Position numbers and translations under genes: made by a program. A stretch of DNA of 64,000 nt from Silene latifolia (taxonomy: Eukaryota > Streptophyta > Magnoliopsida > Caryophyllales > Caryophyllaceae), in assembly GCF_048544455.1 (NCBI RefSeq), contig NC_133532.1, positions 88,367,156-88,431,155 on the forward strand. Reading direction: 5' to 3'. The notes beneath the pieces are model-generated. The model had not been told where the DNA came from and did no database searches. It saw only the letters and a program-made list of their open reading frames with translations. Below are positions 1 through 13,395 of this stretch, in pieces. Within the stretch, counting starts at the first letter, position 1. Each line of letters starts with the position of its first letter.

Positions 1-497
1 CAAGTCCTAAGTCAAAAATGAAGTCCTAAAAGTGTACAAAATGTGTGCGGTACAAGCAACCGAAGCAACAAAAACAGAGACAAACTACTCCTGGTCATCC
101 CACTCAGTGTGTAACACCCGCGAATTTCTCATTCTGACATTTAAAATTTATTAAACCGTTTGATTACATTATTTTATATTTTTGAATTATTCAATTTAAT
201 TAATTTTATGTCAAACACGATTTTTATAAAAGTAATATATAAAAGCTCATTTTTATAAAAATACGTATTATTAAATTATATTTTTAAGGCATAATTTATA
301 TAAGAATATATGTATACGTATTTTTGGTCGGATAATAATAATGACTGTAATAATAATAATTCGCGTCTTAAATTTCGTCTAGCAATAGACCGTCACATTT
401 CCACTTGTGAGACTAACCTTTCTCGACCTATCCTATAATGACAACACATCACACCCACCTAACATCCTACCCTCTACTTTTAAAATATCTCTATTAT

Positions 498-625
<128 letters not shown>

Positions 626-2510
626 GTGCATCCCGTGAAACCCCACCTGCCATCCTCTTTCTTCCTTTCGTCTTTTCTCATTTTCAAAACACAACAAACA
701 CCAGCGAACAACAGAGCTCTATACCGCCATTTTTACGCACTTTCAAACCCAGATTTCGGGCTCATTTCTTCACCATTCCCCTTAATTTTTGTACCATTCT
801 CCTCCTTACTTCCTCCTTCATCTTTCTAGGTAAGAAAGCTATGATTTTGTGGTGATTTCAGTTTGACCCGCCTCATAAAAGTTCCGATTTTTAGCTCCTT
901 TATTTCGTTTTCCTCCTTCTAGTTGAAGAAACCGAAGACCCGCAGGGAGGCTCGTACTCTTTTGACGTTTTCCACGGAGATTTGAAGGGCAAAAAGGTAA
1001 GGGTGATAGGTTACTCGACAAAATGTTGAACTTTCGTCTTATGGGTCGTTTTATGTGCTTTTATTCGGTAAAGTTCGGTTCTTGCGTCCTTTCTCCTTCA
1101 TTTGTTAAGTTCCGTCTCATATTGTTGTTGGTAACGGCGATTTTGGGATGGTTGTCCTCTGTTTTGGGGACCGTCGTAATAGTGGTCAATTAGATGGGGT
1201 AATGGTGACTGTTGAGTGAAGATATGATACGGTTTGGGTGCGTGTTTGATCTCTGCTCTAGAACGAGTGGAGTGAGTTGTTTTCGGGATTTTGAATCTTG
1301 TAGTAGCTGTGCTTTGGTTCCGTCTTGGGAATGTTTAAGAACTCGTATTTAGTGACTCGGTTTTCTTACTCTTTCGCTGTAAAGTTCGAGCCTTTAGTTG
1401 CAGCTGAAGTCAAATATGTCCGTCTCAACCTTGCTTACACTCCCGTCTTATTTTGACACGTGTGGACTGTTTTGAACTCGACTTTGGGAGCCGTGACAGA
1501 GCTGAGTTGGGCTCTGTTTTTGGCATGAGATTATGATGTTATGGGGACAGTTTTGGGACGGGAATAGGGCGTATGTCAGGGTTATTTGAACTCTGTTTTG
1601 GAGCGAATTTTTGTGGTCTTTCGGGACCGATTTAAGCTTGCTTTATATGTGTCAAATTCCATCTTGTTTATACTCGAACTTCTCGTGTTAAATGCCTAGT
1701 TGTACACCGTGTTAGCACGGTTCTTAGTGAACGTTTCTCGGGCTGCTGAGCAGCCGTGACCAAGTGTTTGTGAGGTCTTCGTAGGCTGGCCGTGGTCGTA
1801 CTCGGTGATGCTCTTGTTTGCTTAGCCTAGTTGCACCGTCCCTCCTTTCTTTCTTCCTTGTTTCTCTTGTTCTCTTAGGTGTTGGGTATGACTCACTTGG
1901 GCTTGACATGTTCTACCATTTGGGTTTGCCATACCCTATCCTTTGGACTTGTTAGGTTTTATGAAATAGATTTGAAATGTTTATTAGATTGGGCTTGTCT
2001 ACATCTTATGTTATTGGGCCACACTCATTATGGGTACTTTTGGTGCCAATTTCGGGTTGATTGAAATGTTTAAATTCCGTCTCATGTTTTATATAACGTA
2101 ATCCGTTAAATATAGTTTATCTATATATTTTTCTCACATGAATTATAATTATAGAATTCATTATTTGATCATCTCATTCATATATATAATGTATTGCTTT
2201 CATTATAATACGCATCTAATTCAATCACATATGCTTTGTAAGTAGTGAATTGTCTATCTTACATTTGAGCAATTTATAATTAACTTCTTGCTTTGCTCAT
2301 TATAAATGGTTCATTTCCGTTTATTTACATTTTTATTCAAGTGACAAATATTGAAGAGATGGGTTACTCATTCATGTGCATGAATATAATTTAGCAGGAA
2401 ATGTCTTACTTGGATTATCATCAGTTCATTATATGTAGTAGTCTTTGTCCAAGTTGATTCGTATCGCTTGGTCGAGTCGTAACCTTATGATATATCTTTA
2501 CGCCTTAATT

Positions 2511-2835
2511 GTGCCGTTCTGCCAAGTATTGGTTTACGCCGCTCTTGTGCCGTTCTGCCGGGAGTTGGTTGATTTATGTTCTTCCCGCCCCTTTCGGACT
2601 GTTCTGCCAATTGCGGGTTACCTCATATCGTATTCTGGTGACAATGCCTTTATGCTATACATTTTGCTTGACTTGTCTTTACGCCTCTTTCGGACTGTTC
2701 TGCCGACTGTGGGTTTAGCTCATATTTTCCGCCTCTTTCGGACTGTTCTGCCGATTGTGGGTTCTCGACTTCCGTTATGTCGATCGAGTCTTGGATGCGG
2801 ACTGTTCTGCCGCATGTCGAATCGGGGACCGTTCT
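2511..2835. repeat. Seven-copy GGACTGTTCTGCC cassette in the solo LTR
   Basis: The core GNCNGTTCTGCC recurs near 2512, 2549, 2597, 2691, 2739, 2798 and 2826. The best two copies share CCTCTTTCGGACTGTTCTGCC and lie 48 bp apart. The block is GC-rich inside an AT-rich LTR. I assign no function. Confidence 0.75.
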
Positions 2836-5800
2836 GCCTCGAGAGTCTGGCCAGATTTAGACTAGGACTGAGTCTTGGGAGTACCATTGTCGTCCTACCA
2901 GGGGAATTATATATTGATATATGAGTAGTAAAGGTCTTGCTTAGTTATAGATATTGGTATTTGCCTGTTGTTTGTCTTGGTCCTATCGGATACTAGGGGT
3001 GAGCTATAAGCCCTCTAGTTGCGATATGATCGTCGGGATTAATGTTCCAATCCGTTCTTATTGTGAGATGCAAGCCATAAGTATGTATGTGACATTAGTG
3101 GCCACGTCCCGTGAATTGTTTGCTAAGTGGTTTTTCAAGTAATGGCTACAGTTTCTATCCTTGTAATTTGCATTGGTTGATCTCTTACTTAATTGCTTCA
3201 CATGATTCGGATTCTAATCTCATATCTATGTTGTATTTCCTTGAAATGCGTGCCCTTGTATAAATGACCGTATTCTTGTCTTTCATATTATTTAATTGTC
3301 TCACATGAATAGTTTAACCGTTAACATGCTAATGTTGATCTATCCTGTTCCATCTCATTTAATTACCATGTGTAGACATAAACTTGATATCCATATTGTT
3401 GTAAGAGTCTTACATGATTCACCTGTTTTAGTTCTTTGTTATGTTCGTTTCGACATTTTGTGGCTGGGAGAACCTTGAGTTACTCCCCACTGACTGTGGC
3501 GTTCATGTTTACATGAATGACAAGTATTAGTGATGCGTTCATGGGGTGAAGACATGTGTGAGCCAGCGAGCACTTCGGCCTAGTAGTTGGTTTATTAGGA
3601 TTGTTTAGACCTACCTCTTATTGTATTGTCATTCGAGGGATATATTTTCCCTCACCTCGACTATCACGTTTGTATAATTTAAAATCTTTATTTCTGCACT
3701 CTTTATTTATGTTTTAGATTTTGGTGAACCCGCGCTTTAAATTTTAAAAGTTTCAAAAACTCCCTAAATTTCCGCATTTTATTAGTTATATTTTCCGCTT
3801 TATTGCCGGGGTGTCACACAGTGACCCTGGCCTCAAGAGCAGCGATCTCGGCGTCTCGGACCTCCAACTCCCTCAATAGGCGAGCCGTCTCTGCGCAAGC
3901 TCACGCTCCAGGTCGCGCTCCCTCTGCAAATGACAAAGAAATGCCTCATTTCAATCGTTTCGAATACAAGAAATTGCAAAAAATCAAAATGAAGTAAATG
4001 TAAGGTTGATTTCTGTCGTCCTCGACCGCCAGCAAGTGCCTCGATGGCAGTAGCCCGTAGCCGGTTGGCTACCCTCCACAAAGTCACGTGCCGAGACGGC
4101 GCGACCTGCATTTCAATAAAAAAGATTTTTCAATAAAATGGACAAGTGTATTCTTATACAACAGCAAAAGCCAACCGAATCGAGAACTTACCCTCCGGAC
4201 AACGTGCTGCCACTCCTCTAGGCCAGCATCTGTCACCGCCTCGTCATAGTCGCGAAGCTCGGAGATCGTCGTCATACCCGCCGCATCAGTGTACTCGATG
4301 GTCTCGGGATACGCTGGGGGCTCGACGCCCGCCTCCTTAACCTCCTGCAAAATTCAAATGAAGTCTTTATTTGATGATCATTCATCATTTTATCAAGTCA
4401 ACTCAAATAAGGAAAATGAAGCACTTACCATGATCGGCTAGTAGGCCAGCCTCCGGCGAATGATCGTAGAGTAATCCTCGCCAGGAAGAAGAAGAGCGTC
4501 GCCACCGACGTCTGCTAAGTCAGCCTCCCTCTCAGCGTTAGAAGGCTCCCTAAACATCGTCCGAGGTGGATCGATGGGAACCGTGAAAGCATCACGAGAG
4601 CACTGACGAGTCAAGCGCTCGTCCAAATACCACACTGGACCCATCGACGTCCTCAACAGCAACCGACTCGAGCTCCTAGGTGGAAGGACCTCAGCCACGA
4701 AAGGAGGGGCGTCAAGGTAGTCCGCCCAAGGCCTGGGCACCCACTAAGACAAGCAAACAAGAGGTCATTCCTATGATCGTTTCTAAAGAGTAATGAATAA
4801 GCAAGTGAAGGAAAGTGATTAAGAAGTAATCACGTCACTCAGCTTCAGGGCATCCACGCCCCGTCGACAGACATCGTAAGAAGAGCGCTGGCTCTTCCTA
4901 CGACACATCACCCAATCTCTCACGACGGGATAGGCACACGACCCAGGCTCCGTCCTCTTGGGCGCAAAGCCCGGAAAGTAGGAGTACACCCACGCCTGCA
5001 AAACAAGATGATCAATGACGATCTTTCGCTATTCGATAACAAGAATAAATGATCTTTCATGACACAAAATGAAGGTTCATACCACCAACAACAGTCCAGG
5101 GCTGACAGTAGCAGGACAAGTCCCCTTCTCCAGCAGCTCAGGACGAACCATGGCCCTCATGTAGCGAGTGAGGACCACAAAGCCATGAGTGACCCAGTCC
5201 CAACAAGCTAGGTCACTCAAGTCAAAAAGGAAGGGAAGAAGCTTCATCGACAGCCTCTCCCCCTTGAGTCCAAGATAGAGTGAAAACAAGAACCACCAGA
5301 GCCACATGTGAGCTATCTGCTCCGCCGTGCAAGGAGGAGGAGCCTCCTCCCTCCCATCCATCGTCACTACCGTCGGGATCTTACCAGCAAAGTAATCCCT
5401 GACGTAGGAGATCGGCACTAACCCCGGAACCGTAGCAACACTCGCTGCTAGGTTCCAGCCGATCAGCCTCCTAGCCTCGGCCGAGTCCACCCTCATGGCC
5501 GTCGACGGCCATACCAAAGCCTCCGCTCCACACGATAGACCAGAAATCATGCCGTAATCCTCCAACGTGACCCCAACCTCGCCAAAAGGCATGTAAAAGG
5601 TCGAGGTTGTATCCCAGTACCAATCAAGGAAGGCTCGAATCAGGCACAGGTTAGCCCGAAGCTTCCTTTCCTTGATCTCCCTCCACGCTCGCACCAGGGC
5701 TCCGAAAGCTCCAAGCTCGATGATGGCCTGCTCCTCCTCCGACAGTCTCCCGTAAGCCTCCATCATCGTCGTGTAGCCAGAAAAGGACCTGATTTTCCCA

Positions 5801-6173
5801 GCCTCCTATATCGATTTGACGCAAAAGCTATCTTTAGCCCGAAGTGAAAGAGAAATGAAACGGCAAATGAATAAGTAAAGAAAGATGTTGAGAGAATAAT
5901 AAGCTTAAAAATTTATCAAGCTCTTCACCGTCCTATAGGACAGGTGACTCTCCACTGCCCAGATGACATGTCGATCATCCCATTTCTCAGCCCACTGGGG
6001 TGCCCTGGCTAGCTGATGGCCGCCTCGTCCGATGTTGGCCCGCCTCAGAGCCTCCTCTTCAACAGCCTCCTCCTCAGCAAACAACGCCTCTAGCATCTCC
6101 TCGAAAGTAAGAGGCGGGTCGAAGTCAGTATCCACGTCCATGGGAGCCCTTCCCGACGTAGAAGCCTCGTCAC

Positions 6174-7556
6174 CTGCAAAATTAGAGTGAATTAGGCCGC
6201 GTCAAGTGACGGCGAGCCTCAGTCAAAGTGTTTTCAAGCTTTTGAGCTCCGAAAATAGCCCTTTTCTCGCCATCTTTGGCCATTTATTTCGAACCCCGAC
6301 CGCTCATGTGGTAAAATGGGTCAAGGCAAGTCTAAATTCGAGCCTAGTCATCGCTTTAAGTTGAAGTTTTGGCAGCGTTTCGGTATAACGGCGATTATGC
6401 CTTAGAAAAGTGTCCTGAAAAAGCTGTTGCAAATCAAAAATCGGGGATGGTAGGAAGTTTACCCATCACACAAGGATTCCAAATATCAAGTTTCATCGCA
6501 AATCGGCAACCCTAAGGCCATTTTCGAAGCAATTTACGACACAGTTGTGAAACCGTCACAATTCTACTCAAATGCTCAATACTCAATGAAAATTCAAAAA
6601 GAACGCATGGTTATGTTCCTAACATTACCAATCATCCATTTATAATGTCAATTTCAAAAGGCAAATTCATTTGGGGGAAAAGCCCCAAATTTTCGAGTTA
6701 TTTGGGTTAAAAACCCTAATTTTCTCGACTCAAATCAAGCAAAATACGGATGTTAATGCAAGAATAGGACACATACCTCGATTAGACATAATTAATGCAA
6801 GCTTTTGATCAAATTTTGGTGGAATATCGACGGAATTTGAGAGAATTTTAGAGAATTTTGTGTTTTGTTATAATGAATAAACACGGGTTCTGTCCAGTTT
6901 TTACTCAGACAGGGACGAACCCAGGAAAAGACGCAGCAGGTGCTGCACCTCTTCCAAGAGTCGCAGCTCTTACTACGCCTCTTCCTCGGCTTCCCTCCGA
7001 TTCGATTTTCAAAAATTCGTTATAACTTCGTTATTTGTGGGCCCATCTTTGGTGCGCCTCTTCTTCAACACCATACATCGTATATTTGGTCCGTTTTATA
7101 TTTATTCCTCGTCCGGACCCGTACTTCCGAGTAGACTGTGAATTGTCACAGTACTTTATCAAGACTTCGCTTGCAACAACGAGCGGATTTTCTCTGACGG
7201 TGTTTCGACACGCCTCAATTATTTTCCTAGCGAGAGTTCATGACAGCCGATTGTTCTTCTCGAGACATGGAGTTCGCTTGAGACCGACGCAAGCAGATTC
7301 GACCTCAAGTTTTGCTGGAGTTCGATGAGACCGACGCAACCGATTTCCACCCAACAGTTTCTACCGACATCCTATTGTCCTTCAATATTACGTTTTATTT
7401 CCCCTCAAAGAAAGAAGTCTTAGGTATGATCTCTTCTTATGGCTGGCAAGCTTCCTTACGTAGTCTAATGGACTTTAAACGACCCTCCCCGATAGTCGAC
7501 AGACTCTAAAATGTTCCCGACGACAGGTCCTTGGCTCAGATCCCTTGAGCCGCCTC
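6174..7556 (-). other. 5' region of the antisense PMD gene / internal 3' part of the Tat-like element
   Basis: No coding domain is seen. 6174-6890 is AT-rich and lies directly upstream of the first visible PMD exon, so it should hold intron or promoter. 6928-7070 carries the GC-rich cassette also found in this element's LTR. The motif GAGACCGACGCAA occurs twice, at 7280 and 7328. At 7557-7561 the sequence is cut by the E2 insertion and resumes at 26424. Confidence 0.5.
6930..6986. repeat. GACGCAG...CGCCTCTTCC cassette doublet, 30-bp period
   Basis: Two 26- to 30-bp units, each opening CGCAG and closing CTCTTCC, sit side by side. The first contains the dyad GCAGCA-GG-TGCTGC, and the junction forms CTCTT-CC-AAGAG. 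The same doublet occurs at 26936, 28098, 51003 and 52168 in the LTR copies. Confidence 0.8.
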
Positions 7557-8102
7557 ACGTCTGATGTGGGGTGTTGTCGTCGGGTCACATCCAATCAAAC
7601 ACACTTATAATACTCAACAAACAACTAGTTAGCGGTAAGTCGAGGTCGATCCATGAGACGGTGTGCTTTGGGTTCTAAGTCTATCTATCTCAATTTATGC
7701 TAGTGTCATAATTGATGGGGTTTGTAGTTTTATTCTAAACTAATGAAAGTAACAAAGTAGAGCAAACAATGAACTAAGAAATGTAAACAACTGACTAAAA
7801 GCACTAGGATGTCATGGGGTCATAGGGGATTCATGGTGTTGATCATACAAACATGTTTACAAAGTTGCAAGCAATTAATGTTGTGGAGGAACCGAGTTCG
7901 TTTATGTCTTACGGTTCATAGGAAGATTTGGGTCCCGGAGCCGAATCGATTAAATTGTACAACACCTACAAGTCGACTTACTTTCCTCCTATTCAACTTC
8001 TAAGCATGGTCTAACAAGACTCGAGTTGGTTTATATCTTATAAGTCTTATTGAGTAGATAAGAGATGGTTGTAAATGCAAGGATTCATAGGCTTGGCATT
8101 TC

Positions 8103-9949
8103 TTTTCCTTTTTTTGCAAGAAAAGCATGCCGTATAATCATCCATATAGGGAATAAAAGGCAAATCTTACAAAAGTATAACCAATAAACTTAGACTACTC
8201 ATACATTGATAGACTCAACTATGTCATCATCCAATGATGAATGAGTGACAAACAATAACCTGATTTTCACTACATACTGGACTTTTCTAATAACATAAGC
8301 ACTATCATGCTCCAACCCCTGGAGAATTCGCAAATTTCTCTCTTCCCAGAGACTGTATACCACCGCACTGAGGTAGCTGACAAACCATTTGGCCTTCCAA
8401 TGCCTACTTTGCCTCCTAGCAACAATCCAATGCAATTCCTTTTTGAGATTCATTGTTCTACCTGTTACATTCATCCATGCTAGTATACCCTGCCAAACTG
8501 AGGCAGAAAACCTACACTTGAAGAACAAATGCTGATGAGTCTCACACTGTTCCTTGCATAAAACACAGCGGTTCACAAGCATTATATGTCTCCTCTGAAG
8601 CTGATCCACAGTAGCAAGTCTCTGTTGCATAGCAAGCATAGTAAAAACACTATGTTTAGGGAGTACAGCACGAGTCCAGACTATCCTTGCCCAGCTAACA
8701 ACCCTCCCTTTGCATCTGAATTTATCATACAGCAGATGGAGTTTGAGCTTATTCTGCTGCATACAATCTTTAAGGACAGCAATAGCCTCAGGAATCCCTC
8801 CTGCAATTTCCAATAAATTATTTCTGACTTTAAGAATGCAACGCCAACTTTCTGAATGGTAGCTCTTAGGTTCCATAGTCCAAAAATCCCCAGATTTTAT
8901 GTTATAAGTGAAATTCCAGGTAACCCAAGAACTGTCAGAGTACTGCACAATATGCCAAATTCATTTACAAATAAGGCATTTATTCCAAGCTAATACTTCT
9001 TTGATATTAAATCCCCCTTCCTGATAAGGGTTGCAGCAAGATGTCCAACTTTTAAGAATAAGTTTCCTATGCCCCTCTTCAGCATTCCATAGGAAATTTC
9101 TGCAATATGTAGTAATGAGTTTGATCACTCCTTTAGGAATCAAAAGAGTAGAGCACTAGAACTGTTCAAGCCCAAGGATTACAGAATTGAGTAGGCTTAT
9201 CTTCGCAGCATAGGACAGTTTATAGTTAGACCAATGATGCAAAGCCTTCTGAACTTTAGTGAGGAGGTCAGCAAACATTGCTTTGTTGAGCTTGCCTTCA
9301 TTTAATGGGACACCCAAATATCTAAAGGGGAATTCTCCTTCAGTGTATCCAGTGCTAGTAAGGATGGCTTGCTTAATACCAGGGTTAATCCCTCCCATAT
9401 AGATGCTGGTTTTCTCAGGATTGGCATGTAAACCAGACATTTGTGCAAAAGAGTTCAAAGACTCAGTTACAGCAAGAACAGAAAGAATATCACCTCTAAC
9501 CAATAACATTAGGTCATCTGCAAAAATCAAATGATTCAAACCCAGTTTTCCACACTTTGGATGGTAAGTAACCTGGTGCTTCTGATGAATGACTCTTAAA
9601 ATGCGTGACAAAACCTCCATTCTCATAACAAATAGAAAAGGGGAAAGGGGGTCCCTTTGCCTAAGACCACTTTCTCCTTTAAAAAATCCCACATGATCAC
9701 CATTTAGCTTCAAACTAAACCATGTAGAAGTAATGCAGCCCATGACCCAAGTTTGAAATTGTAATGGAAAATTGAAGATTTGCAGCATTTTCCTAATGAA
9801 ATCCCACTGAAGGGAGTCAAAGGCCTTCTTAATGTCAACCTTAATTAGGCACCTTGGAGAGATACCCTTCTGTCCATACCCTTTAATCAAATATTGGGTG
9901 AGCATAATATTTTCAAAAATGCTACGCCCAGTCACAAAATGCTACGCCC
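8103..9949 (-). mobile_element. 5'-truncated LINE (L1-like)
   Basis: The element is flanked by a 14-bp direct repeat, AGGCTTGGCATTTC, at 8089-8102 and 9950-9963. On the minus strand it ends in an A-rich tail (T-rich at 8103-8116). It starts within the reverse transcriptase, so the endonuclease and ORF1 are missing. At the truncated end, AAAATGCTACGCCCA occurs twice (9917-9931 and 9936-9950), suggesting a templated duplication during insertion. Confidence 0.93.
8199..9935 (-). pseudogene. LINE ORF2 fragment: reverse transcriptase plus zf-RVT domain
   Basis: One reading frame runs through the whole span with two internal stops, at 9156-9158 and 8961-8963; the first is one base from TGG. The N-terminal part shows L1-type reverse transcriptase: a GRSIFENI opening, DIKKAFDS, GLRQRDPLSP (the family usually has GLRQGDPLSP, so a key glycine is replaced) and the catalytic FADD. 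The part after 8948 shows the zinc-binding zf-RVT module (C-x2-C then HLFFKC). In family members this protein copies LINE RNA at the nicked target. This copy is dead: truncated, two stops, motif change. Confidence 0.92.
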
Positions 9950-11328
9950 AGGCTTGGCATTTCATCAAACATAACATGTGCATAAAGTTGACATCACATC
10001 AAGCAAGCAATTTAATCATGTGAACATATTAGATTAAGCATGAATCAATCCCATGTTGGTTTCCCCTAATTACCCACTAATCCTAGCTAAAAGACTACTC
10101 ACTCATTATCATGGGAAACGTGTCATTAATGCTGTCAATCATCACAACAAGTATAAACATGATAATAGAATGAAGAAATGAACAATAAAGATTAAAGGGT
10201 AAAGGAATTATACCAAACTTGAGATGATCCAAATAATAAAGCAAAGAATAAAAGAAGAAACTTGATTGATTGATGAAGGGTTGTCAATTCTCCAATAATA
10301 ACCCAATAGTCTTCAATTACCCAATAATAAACTTGAATAATAAACTTGAACAATAATTAAGGAGAGATTAATGTGTAATTTGTGAAAAGATTAAAGAGTA
10401 ATCTATTCTAATCTACTCCTAATCTAATCTAAGAGAACTTGATTTAATCTAAGGAAACTACATAGTTTGATTATTACAAATGGGGTATACATAGTAGAGA
10501 TTAGGTGCATGAATTAGGGTTAACTAAGGGTTTAAATGACGACTAAGTCCCTTGTTGAGGAGACTCCGGTCTCTTTAGGGAGACTCCGGTCTCTAGAAAA
10601 AGATGTACATCCTTCTTTGAAGCTTGAAGAAGACGAAATGGGACTGTCTGGGAATCCGGGCGTCTTTAGCACGGGACGGGCGGATTTGGCAGCTTCTGGA
10701 CGGGCGTCCAGAAGGGAAAGACGGGCGTCTTTGGGTGGTTTTGCCCAGGCGTCTTCTGGAGAAGCCGCTCGGACAAAAAGAGGGGAAGCCGAGCAGATTT
10801 AAGGGGTGGACGAGCGGATTCCTTCAGGGGACGAGCGTCTTCAGTCTCGGTACGCGCGGATTGGCGAACAGCTTTTTTGTTTGACCTCGGATTGTAAAAC
10901 GGACGTCATTTCCTCATCCGGACTCCTATTGGAGTGATTCAAAAGCCTAGATCACTTGTTTTTTCGACGCCGTTCCATCTAGTATATTTCCAGAGCCAAA
11001 GGAGCAATTTCTTCTTGTAATGTCTTCCCTCTCGCCATTCTTACTTTTAACCCTTTGATCCTTCTATATACACTTTATTCCTACATCCTTGGTCATCATT
11101 CTTGCCTCCTCTTCATACTAGTCCATCTAATATCATCAATAAGCTTCCAAATATGCACGAAAGACGGGAATTTCCGACTTATTATCTCCTTTCCTACAAA
11201 ACATGCACAATGCAATAGGAAAACGAAATAGGAAGGAATTGACGGATAAAATGGTCATGAAATGCTATAATAGTATGCAAAATAGGCTCAATTAGGGGAC
11301 TAAATGTGCGCAAATAATGTTCACATCA

Positions 11329-13395
11329 AATATCCCCAAACCGAACCTTTACTCGTCCCGAGTAAAGAGGTGACAAAAACTAAACCTTTATTTAAACTAA
11401 CCTACTAATATAACCGATATGAGATAATTAGCGGGTCTCACTCCGCCTCTTCAATTCACAACAAGACAACCATGAGGTAGGATGCCTTCTTGCAAGGCAA
11501 GGTGGGTTTTGCCAAAATGGCGACACATCCAAACATTAAGCACACAAAATCAAGTAATGGATGCATCTACAAAAGAATAGCCACTTTCCTCATCTAAGTG
11601 GCGGAAATTATCTACAAGGGAAGTAATTCAAGGGTACACACTCCTTCATAGATGCAATTTCTTCAAACTACTAAGCCTAGAAGGATAACAATAAATCACC
11701 TCCAAATTGTGTCAAGCTAGGTTACCTTTGTCCTCAATCGTTAAATACTTTTGTCAAGAGTAGACTCCCTATGGTGTTAGAAACACTGGAGGATCGCGGA
11801 ATTCCCCCTCTTGCCTAGACAAGAAGAAAGGTCGTCCCCTCTCTACCATGCACAAAAATGGATACGATGGATAAAGGGATCGATAGAATTTGAGTTTCAT
11901 TTTGGGAGTTTGCTTTTGTTTTTGTTTTTCCCCCCAATTTCTTGTAGCATATAACATTTGAGAACACTTTCTTTTGCCATTTCTTTTGATGTTTGGCAAT
12001 TCAATACTTGACAACTTTTCAACTTTTTGCATTTTCTTTTGAAAATTTTCAAAGTCACCCCATATGTAGTGAGGGTGCCTTATATTTGAAGCTTTAGGAG
12101 TCTATTTTTGCTCCTCTTTTCTTTTCTTTTGATGCAATTTGCAACCTTTTTCTTTTCATTTCATTTCTTGAACTCAAATTTTGAACAATTTTTGTGCCCA
12201 TTCCCTTTGATGACAAAATGTGGTAGAACATGGATCAATGATGGTTGCATGGTTTCAATGGTCACCTTGGAATAAACGGTAGCCAAGGAGTTATCACACC
12301 ACAAGGTACTCTTGACTAGGCCTTAATCCATGGGTCAAAGGATACTAGCATGACACATCGAAGGGTGTTTTACAAGTATTCTAACAAGCAAAGTCTTAAG
12401 AAGAAAAATCATCTACTAGGGCCTATATACACTTGTCAAACTTCCCAAGTAGACGGTTTCGCAAAATTTTTCTAACATGCAACTACATGACATTATGCAA
12501 CTAGCATATATACATCCTAATGCAAATGATTCTACCAAATAATATGACATATAAACTAAATGCAAGTCCTAAATTCACATTGTTTATACCGCATCAATTA
12601 AAATAAAGCCACATAGTCATTAACATAAAGAGGAAAAAGGAGATTGGAAAGATCATACCATGCGGTCTTCAATATCCTCATGTCTCGGATGTGGCGTAGT
12701 CAATCAATGTGAACAAGGGTGAAAAACACAATATATACAAATAAGACTACACTAAAGGAAATGAACATGTTTTTGGATTTTGAAATTTTTCAAATTTTTA
12801 TGGGTTTTTGTTTTTATGAAATTAAAAGACATATTTTTGTGATTTTTCGAAATTTTTCAATTTTTATGCATTTTTGGAATATAAATTCCCATCCCCCACT
12901 TTATTTTGGACATTGTCGTCAATGTACATGTAGGAGTAGGAATGAAAAAGAAAAACATGTTTTTGGATTTTTTTGATTAAATGCAATGATATGAATGCAT
13001 GCTCTAACTAAATGCAATTCTATATGACATATATAACAAATGAATGCAATCTACATTACACTAAATGATGCATGATTTCTAGTAAACTATGGTCACCCAT
13101 GATCAAACCTCCCCAAACCGATTTAAACACTATTTCTAGTGTAGAAAAGAATAGGATTGGTCATTAATGACTATGCATGAATTCTAGTCTATATGCAACT
13201 AACTACATGAATCATGTGAGATATATTACAATGTAACTATACTATATGAACTAACTAATGTAAATGCAATATGAAATATAATACAAATGCAAGCTAAATA
13301 TATATGTATATAACTAAATGCAAGTGTAAATGTAATGCAAAGTCAAAGGAAAGGATATCTTACAAATGGTGGTTTGAGGGAGGACTCCACCAAAC
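11329..13395 (-). other. E2 internal region 1, non-coding 3' part
   Basis: 11329-11342 is the polypurine tract (GGTTTGGGGATATT, minus strand) abutting LTR1. The remaining 2 kb is AT-rich with no credible coding frame; a second copy lies at 16816-18883. A GGGGAGG-type purine stretch near 13110 (CCTCCCCAAACC on the plus strand) resembles a second, internal polypurine tract. Confidence 0.7.

Larger units (their letters stand above)
7562..11328 (-). repeat. E2 LTR1 (3' LTR of the tandem), interrupted by a LINE
   Basis: Without the LINE (8103-9949) and its duplicated target, the length is about 1.9 kb, like LTR2. The TATA box seen in LTR2 and LTR3 is altered here (TATACATA near 10486). The GC-rich block 10559-10870 has two copies of GAGACTCCGGTCTC and the hairpin TTCTGGAC-GGGC-GTCCAGAA. 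Confidence 0.9.

Noticed and set aside
2445..2924. 159-codon frame with Cys/Phe/Arg-rich repeats
   Set aside because: It lies inside the solo LTR and its repeats mirror the GGACTGTTCTGCC cassette; no known domain or codon bias.
10536..10884. Arg/Gly-rich frames repeated near 10536, 16034 and 25625
   Set aside because: They are the GC-rich cassette of the E2 LTRs read in three copies. Copy-to-copy indels do not preserve the frame.
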